This document shows, piece after piece, positions 1-6,848 of a stretch of 64,000 bases of DNA. The notes under the pieces were generated by a model. It worked only from the letters and a program-made list of their open reading frames with translations. It had not been told where the DNA came from and did no database searches. Positions within the stretch are counted from its first letter, which is position 1. Each line of letters begins with the position of its first letter. Position numbers and translations under genes: made by a program. The stretch comes from TMED109 sp002684605 (GTDB lineage: Bacteria; Pseudomonadota; Alphaproteobacteria; TMED109), in assembly GCA_913046335.1 (NCBI GenBank), contig CAJWSU010000003.1, positions 1-64,000 of the forward strand. Direction: 5' to 3'.

Positions 1-94
1 TTTTAAATCCTACAAAGGATTTTATACCAATAAATATTAATACTAAAAAGGTAAAAACGTATGCTGAATATACAAATATTAAATGGTTTTCCAT
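1..94 (-). CDS. ccmD: Haem exporter protein CcmD (partial)
   Basis: This is the first 31 codons of a very small gene that runs off the left edge of the window. The ATG at 94 follows a strong AAAGGAGGT ribosome binding site. The visible peptide begins MENHLIFVYSAYVFTF and then becomes a hydrophobic helix, which matches the CcmD pattern of a short polar N-terminus followed by a single membrane segment. CcmD helps release haem-loaded CcmE from the CcmABC complex. It lies 17 bp after ccmC on the same strand, as expected for ccmABCD. The identification rests on this position plus the N-terminal pattern. Confidence 0.85.
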   Translation of the reverse strand, partial: MENHLIFVYSAYVFTFLVLIFIGIKSFVGFK

Positions 95-111
95 TGTACC
101 TCCTTTTACAA

Positions 112-849
112 TTAATTGTTTTTACTAAAATTTTGAATAAATAATTTCTTTAGTTTTCTATTATTTAATTCAGTTTGCACATTGATGAGTAAAAATGAAA
201 AATAAAAAAATAAAAACCCTAAAGCCATTAAAATTAATGGGATCATCATATCTATATGTATAGTAGGTCCATCTAGTTTTATTACGCTTGCCGGTTGATG
301 AAGAGTATTCCACCAATCAACTGAAAACTTTATAATTGGAAGATTAAAAGCTCCAATCAATGTTAATATAGCTCCAGCGCGCGCTCCCTTGTATTCATCC
401 TCAAAAGATCTAACTAAAGTTATATGTCCCATATAGATTAAAAATAAAATAAAAACTGATGTTAGACGGGCATCCCATACCCACCAAGTACCCCATGTAG
501 GTTTACCCCATATCGATCCTGTAACTAAAGCAATAAGAGTAAAACTTGCTCCTATAGGTGCGCTGCATTTAGATAAAATATCAGCTAAAGGATGTCTCCA
601 TACAAGTGCAAATAGGCTCATTATTGTCATTGAAAGATAAACCATCATTGCCATCCATGCTGCAGGAACATGAACATACATAATTCTAACTGTTTCTCCT
701 TGTTGATAATCGGGTGGAGAATTAAATAAGCTATACCAAAGCCCTACAGATATTAATATAATCATCATAAATAGTGCGTAAGGATAAGACTTTTCTGAAA
801 AAATTCTAAATCTAGATGGGTTAGCTAAAAAATTAAATATATTTTGCAT
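112..849 (-). CDS. ccmC: Haem exporter CcmC
   Basis: Polytopic inner-membrane protein of system I cytochrome c maturation, which delivers haem to the periplasmic chaperone CcmE. The tryptophan-rich WWD motif WGTWWVWD lies at residues 119-126, and the two expected haem-ligand histidines are at residues 60 (YVHVPAAW) and 184 (HQPAS). About six hydrophobic segments are visible and the length of 245 residues is normal. I chose the ATG at 849, preceded by AAGAGA, over an upstream in-frame ATG at 873 that would overlap the end of ccmB. It sits in ccmABCD. Confidence 0.95.
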   Translation of the reverse strand: MQNIFNFLANPSRFRIFSEKSYPYALFMMIILISVGLWYSLFNSPPDYQQGETVRIMYVHVPAAWMAMMVYLSMTIMSLFALVWRHPLADILSKCSAPIGASFTLIALVTGSIWGKPTWGTWWVWDARLTSVFILFLIYMGHITLVRSFEDEYKGARAGAILTLIGAFNLPIIKFSVDWWNTLHQPASVIKLDGPTIHIDMMIPLILMALGFLFFYFSFLLINVQTELNNRKLKKLFIQNFSKNN

Positions 850-859
850 GCATAATCTC

Positions 860-1525
860 TTATTCCCAACCAAGGCGCAAAGCCTTAGAAGCTAAAAATG
901 GAACTACAAATAACGAAAGAGGAAGAATTGCTGCTAACGCATATATATGTCCGCTACCTCCTAAGCCTAAAATTTCAGCAGTAATTGCCCCTGAACCCAA
1001 TATTAAAACAGGTAACATTAAAGGTAGTATTATTAATGCTGTTAATACTCCTCCTTTTCCTATTGCGCAAGATAAAGCTGCAGGAGTAGCACCTATTAAA
1101 GTAAGGGATGGGGTGCCTAATAAAAGTGTTGAACATAATACCCACCAATATGAAATGTCTAATCCTATTATCATAGCTAGGATAGGAGAAAGAATAACTA
1201 TTGGAAGACCATTTGTTAGCCAATGAGCAAAACATTTAGATAGCACAATAGTTTCTAGTGATATTCCTGATAACACTAACTGTTCTAGAGACCCATCTTC
1301 AAAATCAGACCTAAATAAGCGATCTAAAGATAGCAAGGAAGAAAATAAGGCTGCGACCCATATTGCTCCCCCTGCAATACTTGTTAATAAATTAGTGTCC
1401 GTCCCTGAAGATAAAGGAAACATTATAATAGCTAATAAATAAAATAATAAGGCAGCGCCAGCGTCGCTTGATCCTTTAATTACTAGATGCATATCTCTTA
1501 AAATTAATCTATAAAATTTCTTCAT
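860..1525 (-). CDS. ccmB: Haem exporter CcmB, ABC permease
   Basis: Membrane subunit of the CcmAB ABC transporter, which powers release of holo-CcmE during cytochrome c maturation. The 221-residue protein has about six hydrophobic segments. It carries the family's early cytoplasmic motif FEDGSLEQL at roughly residues 77-85, and its C-terminal part has the glycine- and alanine-rich segment GGSGHIYALAAILPL typical of CcmB. It starts with ATG at 1525 with only a weak AGAGAAG upstream. It lies between ccmA and ccmC, and its last codons nearly touch the ccmC start. Confidence 0.94.
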   Translation of the reverse strand: MKKFYRLILRDMHLVIKGSSDAGAALLFYLLAIIMFPLSSGTDTNLLTSIAGGAIWVAALFSSLLSLDRLFRSDFEDGSLEQLVLSGISLETIVLSKCFAHWLTNGLPIVILSPILAMIIGLDISYWWVLCSTLLLGTPSLTLIGATPAALSCAIGKGGVLTALIILPLMLPVLILGSGAITAEILGLGGSGHIYALAAILPLSLFVVPFLASKALRLGWE

Positions 1526-1571
1526 ACTTATTTATATATCTTCTCTTTTAGTAAATGGAATTATTAAATAT

Positions 1572-2186
1572 CTATAAAGTTATTTCTAATGCATTCAACA
1601 CCTTTAAATTATCATGTGTAGCGCATAATATTGCACCCTTATTCTTAAGGTGGATATTCATTATATCTATTAAAATTTCTCGATTATCATTATCAAGAAA
1701 AGTTGATGGTTCATCTAAAATCCAAACTTTAGCAGGACAAAAAGAAATTCTTAATAAACTTAATCTTCTTTTTTCACCTGCTGATAACCAAGAAGCAGGA
1801 AAATTCATAAATTTTTCAAATGACAGCTTTTTTATGCATTCATTAAAGATACTTGGTTCTACTGACCACATTTTAGCAAAAAATAATAGATTATCTTTAA
1901 CAGTTAGCGATCCTTTTATAGCATCTAAATGACCTAACCAGGCAATAAGAGGTTTATCTGAATAAAAAGCCGGTAATATTTCATTATCAAACCATAATAT
2001 TTTTCCACTTGTTATTGGAGTAAAGCCGGCCAAGCATCTTAATAATGAAGTTTTTCCAGATCCATTTTTACCCTTAATAATAATAATCTGTCCTTCCTCT
2101 AAATTTAAGCTTAAAGAAGAAAAAATTATTCTACCGCTTCTTTCAAAAGATAGATTTTGAGCTTTAATTAAAAAATTTTTATTCAA
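1572..2186 (-). CDS. ccmA: Haem exporter CcmA, ABC ATPase
   Basis: ATPase subunit of the CcmAB complex. Walker A GKNGSGKTS is at residues 39-47, the ABC signature LSAGEKRR at 134-141 and Walker B WILDEP at 155-160. The length of 204 residues is normal for this small ATPase. The start is TTG at 2186, supported by AGGTGA eight bases upstream; no in-frame ATG fits. It is 16 bp downstream of the ligase-like gene at 2203-3426, so the two are probably co-transcribed, which is an unusual partner for ccm genes. Confidence 0.95.
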   Translation of the reverse strand: MNKNFLIKAQNLSFERSGRIIFSSLSLNLEEGQIIIIKGKNGSGKTSLLRCLAGFTPITSGKILWFDNEILPAFYSDKPLIAWLGHLDAIKGSLTVKDNLLFFAKMWSVEPSIFNECIKKLSFEKFMNFPASWLSAGEKRRLSLLRISFCPAKVWILDEPSTFLDNDNREILIDIMNIHLKNKGAILCATHDNLKVLNALEITL

Positions 2187-2202
2187 TTAATCACCTATCA
2201 TA

Positions 2203-3426
2203 TTATTCATAAGTTCTTGTGTCTTCTATTACTATACCATCGTTAGGTATCTTACCTTTTGCAACAATTTCTACATCAGCCCTTAGTTTTAATTCAGATT
2301 TAGCCTCATCTATCAATATATTTGTAATATCACTGTTATCAGAAAGCTCCACTAATATCTTTAAGGTATCCTTATGATCGACGTTGCCAATAACTAATCT
2401 TAACTTAGATACCTGCTTGATTTTATTTGATATATTTGCAAGCTGTTCTGGTCTAACAAACATTCCTCTTACTTTAGTCGTTTGATCAGCTCTTCCCATC
2501 CAACCTTTTATTCTCATTGCCGTTCTTCCGCATTTACTTTTTTCAGTTATAACAGCTGATAAATCACCAGTAGCAAACCTAAACAATGGGTACTCATGAT
2601 TTAAAGTAGTGACAACTACTTCACCTACTTCCCCTTCTGGCAAAACATCATCTGAACCAGGCCTTACAATTTCTATTATAACGCCTTCATCACAAAACAT
2701 GCCTTCACTATCCCAAGTCTCGTAAGCTACTAAACCTAAGTCTGCTGTTCCATATGATTGAAGAACAGGGCACCCTAATTCGCTTAGTATTTTTTTTAAT
2801 GATGGGGGGCAAGCCTCGCCACCTACTAAACCAGTTTTTAATGATGAAACATCTATACTTTTATCTTTAGCTTGTTCTAAAATAGTTTTTAAAAAAGACG
2901 GTGTTCCTACATACCTATTAGGTTTTAGGCTGTTAATAGCCAAAATTTGTTGGTCAGTATTTCCAACTCCTCCAGGAATTACGCATGCTCCTATTTTATT
3001 AGCTCCTTGTTCCATCATCTCGCCAGCAGGTGTAAGATGATAAGCAAAAGTATTATATACTTTATCTCCTTTACTAAAATCAGCAGCATACATTGCACGA
3101 GACATTCTCCAAAAATCATCACATCCTCCAGGCTCATAAATAGGTCCAGGAGAAACAAATAAATTCTTATAATTATTTACTGGAATAATAGAGAGCCCAC
3201 CCAAAGGAGGTATGTTTTTTTGCATAGACGATAATAATGATTTTCGCGTTATTGGAATTTTTTGAAGACTTTTTTTATTTATGATTTCATTTGGGTTAAC
3301 ATTTAATAATATATCTTTCCAACCTTCTGAAGACTTTATAGCCTTATTTAATATCTGCCTTAATTCCTTAAATTGTTTATCAGTTCTAATTTCTTCAGGT
3401 CTTCGTTCCAAATCTTCATTATCCAT
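2203..3426 (-). CDS. Phenylacetate-CoA-ligase-like adenylating enzyme
   Basis: A 407-residue member of the ANL superfamily closest in layout to phenylacetate-CoA ligase (PaaK), which activates an aromatic or other organic acid to its acyl-CoA through an acyl-AMP. The A5-like motif SYGTADLGL, the ribose-binding motif FRFATGDLS and the hinge-like GWMGRADQTTKVRG are clear. The usual glycine-rich P-loop (SSGTTG) is replaced by SPGPIYEP, as I recall for a proteobacterial subfamily often found near liv-type importers. The ATG at 3426 follows AGGA by eight bases and is preferred to the longer in-frame start at 3495. The substrate cannot be told from sequence. It precedes ccmA on the same strand. Confidence 0.78.
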   Translation of the reverse strand: MDNEDLERRPEEIRTDKQFKELRQILNKAIKSSEGWKDILLNVNPNEIINKKSLQKIPITRKSLLSSMQKNIPPLGGLSIIPVNNYKNLFVSPGPIYEPGGCDDFWRMSRAMYAADFSKGDKVYNTFAYHLTPAGEMMEQGANKIGACVIPGGVGNTDQQILAINSLKPNRYVGTPSFLKTILEQAKDKSIDVSSLKTGLVGGEACPPSLKKILSELGCPVLQSYGTADLGLVAYETWDSEGMFCDEGVIIEIVRPGSDDVLPEGEVGEVVVTTLNHEYPLFRFATGDLSAVITEKSKCGRTAMRIKGWMGRADQTTKVRGMFVRPEQLANISNKIKQVSKLRLVIGNVDHKDTLKILVELSDNSDITNILIDEAKSELKLRADVEIVAKGKIPNDGIVIEDTRTYE

Positions 3427-3547
3427 AATTATAATCCTATTAAAAATTCTTAATTTTAAATTACTATAATATATAACACCTACATATTCATACATCTATA
3501 ATAGTTTTTCGTACGTACATTTTTAGGGAAGAGAGGAAAACATTATT

Positions 3548-4435
3548 ATGACAGAAAAAACTAGTAATTACCTTCAAGTAGAGAAAAAATTTTTATCAGA
3601 CTCTATGAATTCTCCATTGCTTTCTAAAGAACAAGAGCAGTCTCTTACCAAATCATGGAAAGATAATAAAGATGCTCATGCTTTAGAAAAGTTAATATTG
3701 TCCTATACTAAATTAGTTATAAGAATTGCCTCACAATTTAAGCATTATGGATTACCATTTAATGATTTAGTGCAAGAAGGACATATTGGTCTTTTACTAG
3801 CAATTGAAAAATTTGATTTAAGTAGAGATTTAAGATTCTCCACATACTCAAGATGGTGGGTAAGGGCGACTATACAAGAATATGTTTTAAAAAACTGGTC
3901 GATTGTAAAAACTGGTTCTAGTTCTGCTCAAAAATCATTATTTTTTAATCTAAGACGTTTTAAAATTAATGGAGAAGTAAATTATGAAGAAAGAAAAAAT
4001 ATAGCTAAGCTTTTAGGTGTAAAAGAAAAATTTATTTCTGAAAGAGAAAATCATATACTTAAAAGAGATGCATCTTTGAATACTCCTTTAAATAAAGATA
4101 CAGTAGAAGAATGGCAAAATTTTTTAGTAGATAATACTCAAGAAAATATAGAAGAAGCTTTTATAAAAAATGATGAAAAGTTAAGAAAAAAGAAGTGGTT
4201 AATTAAAGCACTGGAGACCCTAGATAAAAGAGAAAAAATAATAATAAACTCGCGTCATATGTGTGAATCCCCTTTAACTTTAGAAAAAATTGGTGAGCAA
4301 CTCAAAATAAGTAAGGAGAGAGTGAGACAAATTGAATCTGCTGCGATGACAAAATTAAAATTAAAGATTAAAAGCTATATAATAGGAAATAAACATAAAA
4401 CAAATATTAAAAAATTATGCAAAATATCTAACTAA
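3548..4435 (+). CDS. rpoH: RNA polymerase heat-shock sigma factor RpoH
   Basis: Sigma-32 family factor that directs RNA polymerase to heat-shock promoters. Region 2 is well conserved (FNDLVQEGHIGLLLAIEKFD, residues 71-90, then FSTYSRWWVRATIQEYVL). It is followed by the diagnostic RpoH box QKSLFFNLRR at residues 128-137, which separates it from housekeeping RpoD. Region 4.2 carries the helix-turn-helix ISKERVRQIE near residue 258. The length of 295 is normal. The start follows AGAGAGGA. It is transcribed away from the ligase gene, with a 121-bp divergent spacer. Alphaproteobacteria often have more than one RpoH; only one is in view. Confidence 0.95.
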   Translation: MTEKTSNYLQVEKKFLSDSMNSPLLSKEQEQSLTKSWKDNKDAHALEKLILSYTKLVIRIASQFKHYGLPFNDLVQEGHIGLLLAIEKFDLSRDLRFSTYSRWWVRATIQEYVLKNWSIVKTGSSSAQKSLFFNLRRFKINGEVNYEERKNIAKLLGVKEKFISERENHILKRDASLNTPLNKDTVEEWQNFLVDNTQENIEEAFIKNDEKLRKKKWLIKALETLDKREKIIINSRHMCESPLTLEKIGEQLKISKERVRQIESAAMTKLKLKIKSYIIGNKHKTNIKKLCKISN

Positions 4436-4536
4436 AATTTTATACATAATTAACATTTCATTTTTTAGTTTGTAAAAGAAAAGCCTTATAGATTATATTT
4501 CTGTAAATAACTATTTGCATAAATATTTATTAATCA

Positions 4537-5385
4537 CTAATTTTGAATAGTTTCTAGTAATTGACCATTTTTTTCAAATAAAGCTGCAAAAACTTGATCC
4601 TCTCCCCCATCTAAAGTGACACCAAATTTACCTGATGCTATACCTTTTTCTTTTGGATCAAAACCTCTAATTAACCTAACCATATCCATATAAGGCTCCT
4701 CCAAGTTAGAAAAGCCTCCTCCCCACCATAATTCATCACTTTGCGCTTCTATAGGTCTGTCTTTAGATAATCCTGCAGAAACAAATAAAAGCGTCTTTTC
4801 TTCATTATATGCTAAACGTTTTAATGATGACATATAATTAGAATGTCCTGGATTACTATCTATCGCTCTATGGATTTCTACAGATGCTCTAGATAAGGCA
4901 GACGCGCCATCTCTTGCTGCATGATATAATAATTCTGAAGAAATGCCGTATGACTCTAAAATTTGATCTAGCCCCTTACTATACATCCACTCTACTAATT
5001 CTAATGGATTAGGAGACATATGTAGGGCTCTAGATTTCTCTAAAAGCTCCTCAAAACAGCCTCTTAAGAAAACAACATCGTTAATATCAAAAGAATTATT
5101 TGACATGAAAAAAGATCTTAATTTAAGAGCAATATCGATTACTTTTTTTGACTCATTAATTTTATTTTTATTATTACCTAATAAATTTCCTGTGAGAACT
5201 AATCTATCCTTTAATCTACTTTTGTCTAATATTTGTTTACATACTTTTTCAAAAGATTCTGCTTTACCTCTTACTGCTCCTACCACCCATACTCTTTCTA
5301 ACGATCCTAAATTATGATTTCTAATATTATTTCCATATATTTTTTTTTCATAACTTGTATGAGCATTTAATTTATAGTTGCTCAT
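4537..5385 (-). CDS. Calcineurin-like phosphoesterase-fold protein lacking the metal ligands
   Basis: The 282-residue protein can be laid over PrpA/ApaH-type serine/threonine phosphatases motif by motif, but the metal-binding residues are gone. GDxHG is replaced by GAVRG (36-40), the GDxxDRG position reads TGNLLGN (65-71), GNHE is replaced by RGCFE (108-112), and the VHAG histidine is replaced by VSAG (202-205). The final GHT-type histidine position reads LIRGFDP (238-244). The C-terminal LDGGEDQVFAALF still resembles the family. Hydrolytic activity is therefore unlikely; a binding or regulatory role is inferred. The ATG at 5385 has GAAGGG eight bases upstream and beats the TTG two codons earlier. 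It lies 19 bp after carD, so it is probably co-transcribed with it. Confidence 0.65.
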   Translation of the reverse strand: MSNYKLNAHTSYEKKIYGNNIRNHNLGSLERVWVVGAVRGKAESFEKVCKQILDKSRLKDRLVLTGNLLGNNKNKINESKKVIDIALKLRSFFMSNNSFDINDVVFLRGCFEELLEKSRALHMSPNPLELVEWMYSKGLDQILESYGISSELLYHAARDGASALSRASVEIHRAIDSNPGHSNYMSSLKRLAYNEEKTLLFVSAGLSKDRPIEAQSDELWWGGGFSNLEEPYMDMVRLIRGFDPKEKGIASGKFGVTLDGGEDQVFAALFEKNGQLLETIQN

Positions 5386-5404
5386 ATACAATACCCTTCA
5401 CTGG

Positions 5405-5905
5405 TTACTTAACCTTAAGATTTTCTTCTGTTTTTTTTATAGCTTCTTCGATAAGAATATCCTTAACTGCAACCATTTCACGAGCAAAACGCCCTAAAGC
5501 TAATTCATATAATTGCCTTTCACTATAAGATTGCTCGGGATCGCCTTCTCCTCTATATAAGTCTCTTAGTACTTCCGCAACAGAGACAGGATCACCTTTA
5601 TCTAATTTATCTTTATAGTCCTTTTCTCTTTTAGCCCACATAGTTTTTCTAATTCTAGCTTTGCCTTTCAAAGCTGTAAGTGCTTTGTTCATTTCATCCT
5701 TCTCACAAATAGATCTTAAACCCAGTTCATCTACTTTATTGACAGGGATTCGTAAAGTCATTCTCTCTTGCTCAAAAAATACTACCAAAAAATCTACTTT
5801 ATTTTTTAAAATAGTCTGAGTCTCATAGCTTATAGCTTTACCTAAACCATGCTTAGGATATATTAACCAATCTCCTATTTCATATGTGCTTTCAATAGTA
5901 TTCAT
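5405..5905 (-). CDS. carD: CarD-family transcriptional regulator
   Basis: CarD proteins bind the RNA polymerase beta subunit through an N-terminal Tudor-like domain and stabilise open promoter complexes. The N-terminus carries YEIGDWLIYPKHGLGKA, the typical opening of the RNAP-interaction domain. The C-terminal half is helical and basic-acidic, with WAKREKDYKDKL as in the CarD DNA-binding domain. The length is 166 residues. The ATG at 5905 is supported by GAGG seven bases upstream; a TTG four codons earlier overlaps that ribosome binding site. It sits between fdxA and the phosphoesterase-like gene, all on one strand. Confidence 0.92.
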   Translation of the reverse strand: MNTIESTYEIGDWLIYPKHGLGKAISYETQTILKNKVDFLVVFFEQERMTLRIPVNKVDELGLRSICEKDEMNKALTALKGKARIRKTMWAKREKDYKDKLDKGDPVSVAEVLRDLYRGEGDPEQSYSERQLYELALGRFAREMVAVKDILIEEAIKKTEENLKVK

Positions 5906-5936
5906 TATTATCCTCAAATTTTTTTATTTAATAAAA

Positions 5937-6269
5937 TTATCCACCTGGCTTATCAGAATAAAACTTTTCAAACTTATTTTCTACTCCCTGAAAATCTTCG
6001 GCATCACTCGCGTGTTCCTTTTGTTCAGTAATATTAGGCCAGATATTTGACTGTGTTGCATTCAAATCAAGCCACTTTTCCGCTTCCGAATCTGAGTCAG
6101 GTATAATTGCTTCTGCAGGACATTCCGGCTCACAAACCCCACAATCTATGCATTCATCTGGATTTATTACCAGCATGTTTTCTCCTTCGTAAAAACAATC
6201 TACAGGGCATACTTCAACACAATCTGTAAATTTACATTTAATACAAGATTCATTTACCACATAAGTCAT
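5937..6269 (-). CDS. fdxA: Seven-iron ferredoxin FdxA
   Basis: Small electron carrier with a 3Fe-4S and a 4Fe-4S cluster. The cysteine pattern matches the Azotobacter FdI type: C9, C17 and C50 for one cluster and C21, C40, C43 and C46 for the other, with extra cysteines at 12 and 25. The C-terminal 50 residues are the acidic tail usual for this family in alphaproteobacteria. The length of 110 residues is typical. The gene has a near-perfect AAAGGAGGT ribosome binding site, suggesting high expression. It is followed 31 bp later by carD, a conserved alphaproteobacterial pair. Its electron-transfer partner is not known. Confidence 0.95.
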   Translation of the reverse strand: MTYVVNESCIKCKFTDCVEVCPVDCFYEGENMLVINPDECIDCGVCEPECPAEAIIPDSDSEAEKWLDLNATQSNIWPNITEQKEHASDAEDFQGVENKFEKFYSDKPGG

Positions 6270-6303
6270 TTTGGTACCTCCTTTACAATTTATGCATATA
6301 AAA

Positions 6304-6750
6304 TTATTGTATTTTCTTTAAAATTTTTTGTTTTGCTTCCATTCTCTCTCTATCTTCAACATGAATTAAGCCTGCAATTCTTCTAATCAGCATATCTTCT
6401 GCAGCATTTAATTCTCCGTCAACATATGCTAATTCCCATAACATCTCAAGCAATCTAATTCTTTTTTCAAGCTCCCAAGATTCTTTTATAACCCTTGTGA
6501 AGCCATGTAGCTGAGTTGCCTCTTCAGCTAATTTTTTTCCTTCTGTTAAAACTTTACTTGCTTGTTCATTATCTAAATTAAATTGCTTTTGTATCATAGA
6601 TAATATTAGTGATTCTTCTTTTTCATCAAAGACACCGTCCATTGAAGCCGCCTCACATAATATTGCAACACAGGCAACCTTATAATCATTATTAGAATCT
6701 TTTATTTCTACATCAGTATTTTTAAAAATATTTTTAAAGGAATCAAACAT
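6304..6750 (-). CDS. TerB-like acidic helical protein
   Basis: A 148-residue soluble protein matching the TerB (tellurite-resistance-like) fold, with two helical repeats that each carry an acidic loop: SMDGVFDEKEESLI in the first half and YVDGELNAAEDMLI in the second. These DGxxxxxE loops are the conserved metal-binding-like feature of TerB. The molecular role of stand-alone TerB proteins is unclear; tellurite resistance should not be assumed without the other ter genes. The ATG at 6750 has GGAG six bases upstream. It occupies the place between the helicase and fdxA where many relatives have an S4/HSP15 gene. Confidence 0.8.
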   Translation of the reverse strand: MFDSFKNIFKNTDVEIKDSNNDYKVACVAILCEAASMDGVFDEKEESLILSMIQKQFNLDNEQASKVLTEGKKLAEEATQLHGFTRVIKESWELEKRIRLLEMLWELAYVDGELNAAEDMLIRRIAGLIHVEDRERMEAKQKILKKIQ

Positions 6751-6848
6751 ACCATACTCCAATATATTATTTATAGTAAAAGAAATTATAAAAATTCCTT
6801 TTTGATAATGCTATTAACACAATATACATAATTTATCTAGGCAAGATT

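Noticed and set aside
1555..1932. A plus-strand reading frame of 125 codons
   Set aside because: It is antisense to ccmA, and its residues mirror the ATPase coding sequence.
3511..3518. Palindrome GTACGTAC before rpoH
   Set aside because: It is only 8 bp and self-complementary by composition, with no second copy nearby.
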